64,000 nucleotides of DNA from Odontocerum albicorne (taxonomy: Eukaryota > Arthropoda > Insecta > Trichoptera > Odontoceridae). The stretch lies in NCBI GenBank assembly GCA_949825065.1, contig OX463859.1:3820217-3884216 (forward strand), written 5' to 3'. The notes beneath the pieces are model-generated. The model made no database searches, was not told where the DNA came from, and worked only from the letters and a program-made list of their open reading frames with translations. Position 1 is the stretch's first letter. The number at the start of each line of letters is the position of its first letter. This document shows positions 52,830 to 63,126 of the stretch, in pieces. The position numbers were made by a program, and so were the translations under genes.

Positions 52830-53475
52830 TAAATGAAATGAGTAGACAATTATGCTTGGCGAGGTACATACTCGTATATAGACGTCGCAGAAACGAAAGA
52901 TGCGTGTCAGGGTTGAATGAATTATCATTTGCCTTTTCTACCCCTTTGGGTACGTGAGTGATGATAAATATGTCAAATAACACAATATTGGTTACACCTT
53001 TTTTTCTGGAGCATATGGAAGTAAACATACGAGTATATGGATGTCAGTGAAGCCAAAGACGCGTGTCTGGGTTGAATGAATTATCATTTCCCTTCACTAC
53101 CCCTTTGGAAACATGAGTGATGATAAATATGTCAAACAACATAATATTGGTTACACCTTTTTTTCTAGAGCGTATCGAAGTAAACATACGAGTATATGGA
53201 CGTCACAGAAGCAAAAGACGTGTGTCTGGGTTGAATGAATTATCATTTCCCTTCTCTACCCCTTTGGGGACATGAGTGATGATAAATATGTTAAAAAGCA
53301 TAATATTGGTTACACCTTTTTTTTGGAGCATATTGAAATAAACATACGAGTATATGGACGTCACTGAAGCAAAAGACACGTGTCTAGGTTAAATGACTTA
53401 TCAATTCCCTTCTCTACCTCTTTGGGGACATGAGTGATGATAAATATGTTAAATAGCACAATATTGGTGGTTTAG
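52830..53475. repeat. Tandem array, about 157-bp unit, 4 copies
   Basis: Each unit contains TACGAGTATATGGACGTCAC, AGAAGCAAAAGACG, GGGTTGAATGAATTATCATT, CCTTCTCTACCCCTTTGGG and AATATTGGTTACACC. The words ATG GAC GTC ACA GAA GCA AAA GAC GTG TGT read MDVTEAKDVC, which matches MDVEEAKEVC of LINE-K, so the unit grew from the LINE-K 3' end. Loose extra units occur at 53885 and 54305-54375. Confidence 0.88.
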
Positions 53476-53880
53476 GAGATCGGTCCTAGAGGGAAGAGAT
53501 GATAATGGTTTGTTGATACATAATAAAACACGTTAGATCTCAATGCGGAAAGAGAGTGGAATTTTATTAGTAACGTAGGTATTTATATCTTTTTAGAATG
53601 CGCGCGGGAATGCGCTCGCGATATGCCTGCGTCTCGTTTCTGTGAATGCAAAACGATTAATTGTTGTATGTAGGTGACCATCTATTTACGGAACCGGCGA
53701 GACAGCGTGGTGCGTTCTCTCTCTGGCGTGTAATGCGGGTCCGCTCGGCTATGGGATGAATGGCCGGCGTGTGACCTTCGGACTTGTTTACTTAGATTTA
53801 TCGAGGAATGCGAAGGTCATTTAATCGGTCATTGACCGTATGTATGAACGCCGAGTGGGCGACCGCCACAGTGATAACAC
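53476..53880. mobile_element. GC-richer insert within the 157-bp array, possible solo LTR
   Basis: The array is interrupted at AATATTGGT and resumes at ACACCTCTATTTCTGGAGCG. The insert is about 405 bp and contains CGCGCGGGAATGCGCTCGCG. It shares two blocks with 7290-7560. No coding. LTR identity is inferred from size and isolation only. Confidence 0.4.
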
Positions 53881-53919
53881 CTCTATTTCTGGAGCGTATC
53901 GAAGTAAAAAATAGATATG

Positions 53920-54005
53920 ACGATCTCCATAACCTAGTTAGGCAAGACGATTGACTTCCCCCAGTGGGTCTGGATTAGATTCCCGATGGCACCCGAAAAA
54001 ATTAA
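53920..54005 (+). repeat. SINE tRNA-like head
   Basis: CGATCTCCATAACCTAGTTA GGCAAGACGATTG...TGGATTAGATTCCCGATGGC matches the head of the main SINE. The 3' half is missing. Confidence 0.6.
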
Positions 54006-54830
54006 GCAGTCAAAAAATTGTGTTATACAGTTAGCAATTCTCACGTGGTAGTGTTTCAAACACGTGCAATAATGAATCACGAGTTCTGTGCCTACTCAAA
54101 TGGTTCTAAACCCAAATATCAATGAAAATATTGTCTACTAGTCACGCTCTTCAACATACGAGTATATCTATAATCAATTTAGATGGAGGGATGACATACG
54201 AATTGAATAAATGAGAGAATATACATAACGAGGAAAGATTTATGAAGAATGAATTGGAAAACAGTTCCCTCTAATTAGCCCAATAGAGACGTGGCGCGAT
54301 GGTGATGATGGTGTCAAATGGCAAATGACGGTTACACCCTTTTGCCTTGAGCGTATCGAAGTGAATAATAAATATAGCCATACTTTGGTATTATAATTTT
54401 ATCGTTCTCGCGTAGTAAATAATTTATACTTGGATACTTTTCCATACAATAATAGCAAATTACTGTATTAAAGTCTAACGCAACCCTTAATAATAGGGGG
54501 AGACGTGTAAAACGCTTCCCATAAACGCTATTTATACATTCTTCAACGTCTTAGCTTTTTTTTGTTTTCTTAGAACTTTTTTTATCTCAATCGATAAGCT
54601 CCGTTTAAACATAAAACTAAAACGAAATGGGGAAATTATTTCTAAAGCTGACAATCAAACAGAGAACCTTGTTTACTTACTTAGGAAAACGAGCAAGTGA
54701 TTTACCAACGTAGTGGGTTTTTGGTTGAATTCTCGGTGTTTTATTTTACTTAAATTTTAATGAAAAAACATTGTAAATTTTGATTTCATTGTAAAATCAT
54801 CAATCAAAACAACTTATATGTTAGTATTCA
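54006..54830. other. Intergenic with a LINE-K scrap
   Basis: 54170-54375 ends like LINE-K (AATAGAGACGTGGCGCGATGG) and runs into one degenerate 157-bp unit. The rest is unassigned. Confidence 0.4.
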
Positions 54831-54834
54831 TAAT

Positions 54835-54870
54835 AAGCAAGGACATTGCTGTGTAGCAATAAGCCTGTTT
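54835..54870 (+). repeat. SINE/LINE-C hairpin fragment
   Basis: GGACATTGCTGTGTAGCAAT AAGCCTG carries the compensated stem ATTGCT-GTGT-AGCAAT, as at 47276. Confidence 0.75.
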
Positions 54871-54894
54871 ATGTTTTATGTAAATTAAATAATA

Positions 54895-55132
54895 TTTATT
54901 CCCACGATTGAACGCGAACAGAAGTAGGTGTCGAAAATGCTCTCTTTCGTCTACTTGCCATTCCATTTTGAAGGCTTGTAAACAAATAAAATAATATATG
55001 TAACGTAAAAGCAAACACAATATTTTGTAGAACAGAAAATTTTCTTTCAAATGACGATAACATTTACCATTTTGTTTTACTTTTGGTGCTCATTTTTGAA
55101 TTGTAGAAAAACGGACACAACTTATGTTAATA
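54895..55132 (-). pseudogene. Mariner 5' end (MECQVDE family)
   Basis: The 5' inverted repeat survives as CATAAGTTGTGTCCGTTTTT; its outermost bases are lost where the FB element begins. The frame starts MEWQVDEREHFRHLLLFAFN and breaks after RGN. Only about 25 residues of transposase remain. Confidence 0.8.
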
Positions 55133-55141
55133 ATTAATGTT

Positions 55142-55389
55142 ATTTGTTTAGTTAAGCACTGATTATTTTACTTGATAACACGGTACAGCCTTACCGGTAT
55201 CAAAGTTTTTACCACATTATCAGAGGACCACAAACAAAACTGAGTCTTATTTGTGCTTCTCTGATGATGAAGGGAAAACGTTTAAACCGGTATGGTTATA
55301 CCGTTATATTAAGAGAAATAAACAGTATTTTATTAAACAAATCACAATATCTTTAAGCCTCCACAATTTTAACGCTTTAACTATAAATT
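55142..55389 (+). mobile_element. FB foldback element F, diverged
   Basis: The short arm (ATTTGTTTAGTTAAGCACTG...) lies on the left and the long arm on the right, ending GCTTTAACTATAAATT. Arms are about 75% alike, so this is the oldest palindromic copy. ATTAATGTT flanks it (55133-55141 and 55390-55398). The right arm has CTGATGATGAAGGGAAAACG followed by TTTAAACC, so the second hammerhead box is damaged. Confidence 0.85.
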
Positions 55390-55394
55390 ATTAA

Positions 55395-55590
55395 TGTTCC
55401 CAGTGAGATACAGGCAAAAGCCTAGTTTACTGGGGGCACGAAAAATGAAAGGCGGCAACAAACACAGATCTATTAAAATTAGGTGTCCAAATTAAATTAC
55501 CTGCTATATATTTTTTTGTTAATTGTGTGTATTTCTTGCCATGTACAAAATAAAATTTAAACAAAAATTAAATTAAGTAAAAATAATAAT
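55395..55590 (+). repeat. LINE-T 3' end, plus strand
   Basis: CCCAGTGAGATACAGGCAAA AGCCTAGTTTACTGGG is the clean nested hairpin. It then runs through AAATGAAAGGCGGCAACAAA to TTTCTTGCCATGTACAAAAT. The AAT tail is degraded. Confidence 0.8.
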
Positions 55591-55753
55591 TTAATGGACC
55601 AAGGAGTCAATCCAAGTCAATTAGTCCCTTGAAAATCAACCATGCCAATGTATCGCACTGCACCCCTAAAACGTTTGACACAGTTTAAAGTATGTCAAGG
55701 GTGTTAGGGGCAATATCAACATCTCAACAGCCTAAAAGTTAACTTAACCTGTA

Positions 55754-56007
55754 ATTTATTTTTAACAAACACTGTTTATTCCACTTTTTTTATGACGGTA
55801 TAACCCTACCGGTTTCAAGGCTTTCACCTCATCTTCAGGGGAGCGTAAACAAGAGTCTTGTTTACGCTCCCCTGAAGATGAGGTGAAAGCCTTGAAACCG
55901 GTAGGGTTATACCGTCATAAAAAAAGTGGAATAAACAGTGTTTGTTAAAAATAAATTACAATGTCTTTAAACCTCCACAACGTTAATGCCTTAACTATAA
56001 ACAACAT
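55754..56007 (+). mobile_element. FB foldback element D, near-perfect palindrome with target duplication
   Basis: The short arm begins ATTTATTTTTAACAAACACT; the centre is AACAAGAGTCTTGTTT near 55855; the long arm ends TTAACTATAAACAACAT. Arms differ at very few positions. The 13-bp duplication AACTTAACCTGTA is exact at 55741-55753 and 56008-56020. The right arm holds CTGAAGA (55872-55878), GAAAC (55894-55898) and the GTC triplet (55914-55916). This is the reference copy of the family. Confidence 0.95.
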
Positions 56008-56020
56008 AACTTAACCTGTA

Positions 56021-56395
56021 TGTGGTGATCTGCAAGAAAACTGATATAACCCTGACGACTAAAAACTATGGTATGAAAGTAAGTGTAAACCAGCATTTTT
56101 CAAATTATTGTACCAAAGGAGATATTTTTTGAATGGCACCCTTAGACAAATGCAAATTGGTGATTCGGACATGGTGAAGAGCGTAACTTGAAAACCACAT
56201 TGTTATTGACCCCAGTGATCGAGCCTTTTTTTGTTTTTGTAGTTGATTCGGTAAAGTGATGTTTTCTGATCAATGCTTTCACCTCAATAATGCTTCCTAA
56301 TAGACTTAACGTAAAATTAGGGAAGTTGGGAGATACATATGTTGCTAACAATAGTATCATCTGGTTTTCTAGCATATAAAAAGCCGAAAATGAAG
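56021..56395. other. Intergenic, no feature recognised
   Basis: Unassigned. Confidence 0.4.
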
Positions 56396-56399
56396 CACC

Positions 56400-56470
56400 T
56401 TCGAATTGAACCTAGGGCGCCCGCTTGCTTTAAGTGAATGCTAATCGTTAGACTAAGGATAGGAACAATT
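56400..56470 (-). repeat. tRNA-like SINE head or tRNA pseudogene
   Basis: Minus strand: TAGTCTAACGATTAGCATTC (A-box side) and CCTAGGTTCAATTCGAAGG (B-box side) with about the right spacing. The acceptor stem does not pair, so I do not call a tRNA gene. Confidence 0.5.
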
Positions 56471-57539
56471 TACGCCGACACGCCTTTGGGGGTAAGAACC
56501 ACTGGATAAGGGATGGATCTCACGGTTCGTCATTCCACGTGTTGTCAATACTGCCGGACGTTAAGAAACAACAACACTGACGTAAGTTCTCGACATGTGC
56601 GAGTATTGTTACCTGACGAACTATTTTACCTGGCAGTGTCTATTTTTTTGGTACAATTGACTACCGAACGTAAAATCCATGGGTGGAAGTCAAGTGTCTT
56701 ACAAACTAGGCAGCGGATTTTGCAATAAAGTGAGGATGAAAGGTAGTTCAAGCTGTCAATTTGTCATGCTGGGAAATTACCTTATTACCTAAATATAAAA
56801 CTATCAGTTCGGTCACTAGTGCAATTGTCAAGTTATTAAGCTTTCAAGGTGGTGAGCTGTTAATGTGTTAAGTCAAGTAACTTATCAATTTGGCAAGTGT
56901 TCAAGCTGCCAAGTTGTTATTCTGTTTAAATGACCATTTCTTTAACAGCCAATCTGTCATATTGTCAAGCTGTTAACAAGTTTAAAATATTATTAAAATG
57001 TACATTGTACTACGAGTATTTATGAACAATGAATTAAAAAGAGATTAACTCGTTCTTAGTATATTTTACAATTAAATGTCTAAATAAATAATTAAACAAT
57101 GATTTGCTTTCAGTCTTCACTCGATCTGAACCCTCAGCACAAAATGATCAGAAATTTGTATAAGTTAAAACTAAAACAATGGAGTTTATGGAATGGCATG
57201 ATTTTTTAATTTCAGACTTTGACTTACGTTAATGAATATCCAGAATCCTATAGAAAAGGCTTATTAAATGTCAAAGTTTTTGTTATATACGTATATACTC
57301 TGAAAATAATCCCTTCAAACTGACATTTTCTTAGAAATATTCAGATACTGTTTTCACTTCTCCGGTGGGCGTAGCTTGAATGGAAATTATTATGATCGGC
57401 CAAATTAAAGATATTTTGATATTTTCATCTCTCATCTCTTAAGCTGGAAAATTCTTATTAAGCTAATTTGTTATTAATTCCTTCTTCATTCCCTACTAAC
57501 GGTTATTTTTTATATTTAATAAATCTCAAGTCATGGTGA
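56471..57539. other. Long stretch without recognised genes
   Basis: 56815-56975 has loose repeats of TCAAGCTGTCAA-like words. No coding frame looks real. Confidence 0.4.
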
Positions 57540-58735
57540 TAGAAAAGTGGAAAAGGAAATGTAAATGTGATGTTTGAGTGAGTATTGAAATATTAGAGAA
57601 AGGTGAAGAAATCTACTATTTTTGGTAGTATTTTCTCAAATGATAGAAGAGTTACGAGGAAAATCTAGTGATTTGAAACAAAGTCAATTGGGGTTTAAAT
57701 TATTGGATGTTAATATAAGTTGTGTCCATTTTTATCCAATTTAAAAATGAGCACCAAAAGTAAAACAAAATGGTAAATGTTATACGTCATTCGAAAGAAA
57801 ATTTTCTGCTATACAAGATACTGTGTTTGCTTTTACGTTACATATATTATTTTATTTGATTACAAGCCTTCAAAATGGAATGTCAAGTAGTCGAAAGTGA
57901 ACATTTTCGACACTTCCTTCTGTTCGCGTTTGATCGAGCAAATAAAGGCTCACTAGAATTGGCTGAGCAGATGAATTGTCACATGACTGTATAACGCCAT
58001 CTTAAATCAATGGGAAAATTTCAGAAGTTCGGCGCTTGCGTTCCACATGGTTTGAGTGAAAACAACAAAAATCAACGTTCGACAATTTCTTCTGGTTTGC
58101 TCGAGCGTCATTCAGCTACGCATTGCCACAAGCAAAGGTTCCTTTACCGCATCATTACTGGTGTAAATAGTTTGAAAATGGTGATAAAAAAATAGTTATG
58201 AAAAATGTTTCAAGGGGATCTTCATGAATAATATGGTTTAAGCGGTCCTCGTCGAAGTCCACTGGTCGTCCAGAACGCTCCATGTCTCTCAGGTTGAAAT
58301 TATTGTCTTTGAAACGCAAAAACCATCGACGAGCTGTCCTTTCATTCATGGCTTCTTCCCCATACACTTCGTAAATATCGCGAGCAGCTTTGGCAGCTTC
58401 ATTCCCTCGATTGAACGCTAACAGAAGGAGGTGTCGAAAATGCTCTCTTTCGTCTACTTGACACTCCATTTTGAAGGCTTGTAATCAAATAAAATAATAA
58501 ATGTAACGTAAAAGCAAATACAATATCTTGTAGAGCAGAAATTTTCCTTTCGAATGACGTATAACATTTACCATTTTGTTTTACTTTTGGTGCTCATTTT
58601 TAAATTGGAGAAAAACGGACACAACTTATGTTAACACCTAATAAATAAGAGTATACTTGAATCGGACTGTATCAAAATCTGCTAAGATACTAGTCTTCAG
58701 TAGTATTTGAATACCAAATTTGATATATGGGAGTA
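57540..58735 (+). pseudogene. LINE-K copy split by a palindromic mariner
   Basis: 57615-57700 reads LGSIFSNDRRVTRKI and the text before FKRIYLNQTV. 58644-58735 resumes RVYLNRTVSKSAKILVFSSI and LIYGSRRY. The two parts join cleanly when 57703-58641 is removed (compare FKRIYLNQTVLKSVKMIVQN at 44460). Confidence 0.75.
57703..58641. mobile_element. Palindromic mariner derivative: two 5' halves head to head, 939 bp
   Basis: The left end TTGGATGTTAATATAAGTTG and the right end, read inward, TTAGGTGTTAACATAAGTTG are both the 5' end of the MECQVDE mariner family. TA lies outside both (57701-57702 and 58642-58643). The left half (plus strand) has MECQVVESEHFRHFLLFAFD, then a deletion, then HLKSMGKFQKFGACVPHGLS and a stop region. 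The right half (minus strand) reads MECQVDEREHFRHLLLLAFN through NERTARRWFLRFKDNNFNLR to HIIHEDPLE. No 3' end and no catalytic core are present. The intact flanking LINE argues that the dimer inserted as one piece. Confidence 0.88.
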
Positions 58736-58794
58736 GAAGATACATAACAAAACACAATTTTTCTTATCGGAGCAAAAAGGACAGAGCAACGAAC

Positions 58795-59235
58795 CATTTA
58801 TTTATTATTTATTTATTTAACACTTATTGCAAATACAATCTGGCGGGCTTATTCCCAGGTGGCAATCTCTTTCAACCAATCAGACAAAAGAAAATGAAGC
58901 AAGTTACGTGGTCGCATAAATCATTCAAATGACTATCCTTCCCCACGAAATCCATAAACATATACGTGAGCACATGCCCACGAACCCCACAAAGACGGAT
59001 AGTCACCCGAACATTCTTTGTCATATAAAGTGAGATATCATCAATCAAAAGGAAAGGAAGGGATGGTGGAGAGGAAAGGAAAAGAAAATTCAGGAATGAA
59101 ACACGTTATTTTACTGACTAGAAATTAAGAGGTTTTCAGTCGCTTCTTAAAGCATGCCAAGGTCGGAGCGAGTCTTATATTGGTTTGTAACTGATTCCAG
59201 AGTCTGACTGCATGGACAGACAGATTTATTCATAA
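58795..59235 (-). pseudogene. LINE-C 3' end, minus strand
   Basis: Minus-strand coding end VHAVRLWNQLQTNIRLAPTL then ACFKKRLKT and a stop, followed by the 3' region (CGGGTGACTATCCGTCTTTG) and the hairpin zone ATTGCC-ACCT-GGGAAT with AATAAGCCCGCCAGATTGTA and an AAATA tail. Close to 46740. Confidence 0.83.
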
Positions 59236-59730
59236 GCAAAGGTAAAATGAATATACTTATTATTATATTAATTATATTCCCGCGTCAGAACTATCAACTG
59301 TTAATTCTGTCCCATGTTTTCAGTAGGTTACAACATATGGTAGATACAAGCGCTCAATCATTAGTATCAATCAAGTCTCGCCCTGAACATGTTGTTCTGA
59401 TGTTCGGACAAGTTAACATATATTGTGAGTCCTGTATCCCCTCAAGCACATTCAATGCTACTTTCATTCAAGAAACTCTTTACCTGAATGTTCACCATTA
59501 TCTTGTCATCCATACTCGAAGATACAATATAATGGATACCTGAATTAATTAACTCCATTTATTCATGTATTTTTCAGGTCCTTTGAACATTGCAGGTTTC
59601 CCTAATTCGTACAATGACCAAACATAACAAGTACAAACAAAAACGCGTATTAAACAATAATTAAAAATTTACTTGACTTGACTTATTTATAAGAACACTG
59701 GTAAATATGTATATGCTACACTAAAACATT
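59236..59730 (+). other. Unrecognised 98-residue open frame region
   Basis: The plus-strand frame 59247-59543 contains SRLQHMVDTSAQSLVSIKSR, PEHVVLMFGQVNIYCESCIP. I do not recognise it. It has no neighbours that suggest a gene and lies between a LINE end and an array. Confidence 0.25.
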
Positions 59731-59734
59731 ATGA

Positions 59735-60280
59735 CAAAATGTAGCATGTTAAATAGCATAAAAGATTATGACAAAATGTAGCATGTTAAATAGCATAAAA
59801 CATTATGACAAAATGTAGCATGTTAAATAGCATAAAACATTATGACAAAATGTAGCATGTTAAATAGCATAAAAGATTATGAGTAAACGTAGCATGTTAG
59901 AATAAAACATTATGACAAAATGTGGCATGTTAAATAGCATAAAACATTATGACAAAATGTAGCATTTTAAATAGCATAAAACATTATGACAAAATGTAGC
60001 ATGTTAAATAGCATAAAACATTATGACAAAATGTAGCATAATAAATAGCATAAAAGACTATGAGTAAACGTAGCATGTTAAATAGCATAAAACATTATGG
60101 CAAAATGTAGCATGTTAAATATCATAAAAGATTATGACAAAATGTAGCATGTTAAATAGCATAAAACATTATGACAAAATGTAGCATGTTAAATAGCATA
60201 AAACATTATGACAAAATGTAGCATGTTAAATAGCATAAAACATTATGACAATATGTAGCATGTTAAATAGCACAAAAAAT
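59735..60280. repeat. Minisatellite, 37-bp unit, about 14 copies
   Basis: Unit GCATGTTAAATAGCATAAAA + CATTATGACAAAATGTA. A higher-order variant with GAGTAAACGTAGCATG occurs twice (59880 and 60060), about 180 bp apart, suggesting that blocks of several units were duplicated together. Confidence 0.95.
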
Positions 60281-60594
60281 GAATTTATTTCTAGTGTTAC
60301 ACTAAATTGAAGAGATTTATCCTAAAGGAGCTGAGAGACACATGAGACACGTCTATATGATGATACACACGGTTAAGTAGTGTGATTGCTCTACCTATCG
60401 GCATTACCAAAGGCAGATATTGGTTCGATTTGTAGGTTGATAGAACAATCTACGGATGTATTGTCTCAAATACATGTAATTATCCGGAACATGCAAATTA
60501 AGACTGTTCAGGACGGGTGGGTTTACTAAATTACCACTGAGCAAACAAAAAAGTGAACCCCTGATCAAATGGATCTTCTACTTCCTATTGATGA
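60281..60594. other. Intergenic with tRNA-like fragment
   Basis: 60365-60440 (TTAAGTAGTGTGATTGCTCTACC...ATTGGTTCGATTTGTAGG) looks like a degraded tRNA-like head of unknown family. Confidence 0.35.
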
Positions 60595-60785
60595 GAACCT
60601 CCATGGCCTGGTTGTAAGACGTTTGTCTGCCGATCCGGAGGTTGCGGGTTTGATCCCCACTGGAACCCGGATTTAAAAAAAATGGGATTCCAGTCTGGTT
60701 TTTACTTAGGGCCCATTAAAACATCTTTCTGGTTGGTTAGAAGAGATTGACACATGGCAATATGCTTGCTAGGTTAAAAAAAATA
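60595..60785 (+). repeat. tRNA-derived SINE, full length
   Basis: Head AACCTCCATGGCCTGGTTGT AAGACG with B box GGGTTTGATCCCCAC; body TTCCAGTCTGGTTTTTACTT; then TTTCTGGTTGGTTAGAAGAG, stem ATTGACACATGGCAAT and poly-A. Lacks the 240-bp upstream segment of the copies at 238 and 4252. Confidence 0.88.
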
Positions 60786-61680
60786 AGTTCTGTTATACTA
60801 TCAAAACGAAGACACTTTGATAAAGCCAGGGATAATATTCATACTGTCTCGTATAGAAACGAGGGAGAAATCTTTTAAAAATACTCAATTCTAGAAGCCT
60901 CGAAACAAAAAGGTCAAAGTCATTATAAAAGTTCTTCAAATCTACAATAGTTCTTCTCAGAGATGCAATATAATATACACACACTAAATAGACTTTCTTT
61001 TAAAAACATACGATGGAAAATATTTACTTTCTTTTAACTTTGTGTATAACATCACAAAGTAAAGATAAGTATAAATATAAGTTTATTACTGTCCAAGTAA
61101 ACACAATATCGTGGAAAATATATAGTTTATAAGATATCTCCGGGAAAGTGAAGTTTATGGACTGCAAAATTGGGTATCGGCCACAACATGAGGGTTGCTG
61201 CGGGTTGTGTGACCTTATTTCATATATGTGTGGTTAAAACAGGGCTGCCACAACGTAAACTAAATCAAACGGTTTGGTTTTCTGAGTAAATGTTTATACG
61301 AATATAAACATTTTTTTTTTGTTTCTTATTTATGTTTTTGTACCATTTAGATTCAAACGTTTATCATTTATTAATTTAATATTTTTATACAAATATTTAT
61401 ATAATTCTACCCTAGACAAGCAGCCCATATCAAACGTCTCAATAGGCTCACTCGTTTCATAAAAAAAAAATTTTTTTTTAGATTATTTGGTGTAGCGCTA
61501 TTATTTGGTCATTATTATCACCTTATTCCCGCCTTCAAAGTAATTCGATATTGACGTTAACGTGTATAATGAGGCAAAAGCAGTGAAATCAATCTAACGA
61601 ATTGGATTTCGTTGCATTTTCAATCTAAATAGGCATAAATATCTGTTTTTAGGCCAACAATAGTAATAAAGGGTTATTTA
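60786..61680. other. Long stretch without recognised genes
   Basis: AT-rich; nothing assignable on either strand. Confidence 0.45.
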
Positions 61681-61682
61681 TT

Positions 61683-62000
61683 TAATGAATTTATTTGACT
61701 TTTATTGCTAATACAATCTGGCGGACTTATTGCCAGGCGGCAATCTCTTCCAGCCAACCAGACAAAAGTAAATGAAGCAAGTTAAATGGTTGCTTAAATC
61801 ATTCAAATGACTATCCATTTCCACGAAATTTATAAACACATTCGTGAGCATATGCCCACAAACCTCACAAAGACGGACTATAACCCGAACATTATTTTTC
61901 ATATAAAGTGGAATACCATCAATCAAAAGAAAAAGGATGGTGGACAGGAAAGGAAAAGAAAAAACGGGAATGAAACACGTTATTTTACTGACAAAAAATG
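61683..62000 (-). repeat. LINE-C 3' end, minus strand
   Basis: Only the 3' region: the tail ATTTATTTAATGAATTTATT lies on the left, then the hairpin ATTGCC-GCCT-GGCAAT (perfect stem) on the minus strand, GTCCGTCTTTGTGAGGTTTG and the sequence after the LINE-C stop. The coding end is missing. Confidence 0.82.
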
Positions 62001-62234
62001 AAGAGTTCTTTATATTTGCATATATTAAAGTTGATTCTGTTTTTTATGCATTTATTATCAATTTCAAATTCAAAAGATATTTTATACAGCCACATTTAGA
62101 GAGCAAACTCTTCTTAAAGGCGCTCGTACTCGAGACTCGAACCCACATTTTCTGAAGGTAATTTCCTGAACAAACTATAGCAGCTCTAGAGCGAATAACG
62201 TATAAATCTTAATTTATATACGGTACAACTTTGT
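62001..62234. other. Intergenic, no feature recognised
   Basis: Unassigned; a possible tRNA-like word (CTCGAGACTCGAACCC) near 62130. Confidence 0.3.
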
Positions 62235-62405
62235 GGCATTATTGCCATGCGAAAATCTCTTCTTATAAGCTAGAAAGATATTTATAAAACCTTAAGTAAA
62301 AACCAGACAGATTTTTTTTTAAACTTTGTTTTAGAGGGAATCGAAATTGCAACCTCCGGGCTGGAAGATAAGCGTGTTACCAACTGGACCACGAAGTTCG
62401 TCATT
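62235..62405 (-). repeat. tRNA-derived SINE, minus strand
   Basis: Minus strand: head ACTTCGTGGTCCAGTTGGTA ACACGCTTATC with GGAGGTTGCAATTTCGATTC, body CTGGTTTTTACTTAAGG, and hairpin remnant ending GGCAATAA. Confidence 0.8.
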
Positions 62406-63059
62406 ATGTCTTTTTATAAAAAAACGTAAAACTCATTAATTAATTTGTTATTTTGTTATTTATTAAGTAGATTTAAATAGATATACTTCTACTGCATAGG
62501 GTTTCATGTCGTAACTTCCGGAAAATTTCAGTGCGCTTTCTTCGATCATGACCAGGAAACTCCGAAACAACCTTCCGTTAAAAAGTTTGACCATATATTT
62601 ATTTTAAACCAGCGTACAATAAAATGTTGCCAATCAAATGATGCAATTTTTTCAAGAAAATGATTGAGTACTTATATGAAACAGTAAAACGGGAACCATG
62701 CCTTTTTTTGCAAGCGTAGATGAAATCTACCAGATTTTTGCAACCAGTACCAGATGGGATTTTACATATTACGAATAAGTGGTTTCAAAATCTCCGTACA
62801 TTAAAAAAAATCCGTCTTTTTTATTAATAAAATACGTAAGTTCAGTTGAAAAAAACATGAGACACTTCCATGACATTGTCAATAAAACGTTTGACCTCTA
62901 TCCTTGGTATTTTTTGGTTTTATGATGATTTTGAATCAAACATGTACAACTACATCAGCCTGTTATTTTCATGTCTTTATGCAATCTTTCTAGTTGATTG
63001 AAATAAATTGCAACTTGAAAATAAGCCCCTCAGTTTCTATCTAATACAATAAAACAATC
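62406..63059. other. Intergenic, no feature recognised
   Basis: Unassigned AT-rich DNA. Confidence 0.4.
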
Positions 63060-63119
63060 CGTGACCTCATTAGCCTAGTTGATAAAACGCCTGTCTTACA
63101 ATCCGAGGGCTGTGTGTTT
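63060..63119 (+). repeat. SINE tRNA-like head, cut by an FB element
   Basis: CGTGACCTCATTAGCCTAGT TGATAAAACGCCTGTCTTACAATCCGAGGG is a SINE head that stops where the FB element's duplication begins. FB inserted into or next to this SINE. Confidence 0.7.
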
Positions 63120-63126
63120 CTATATT

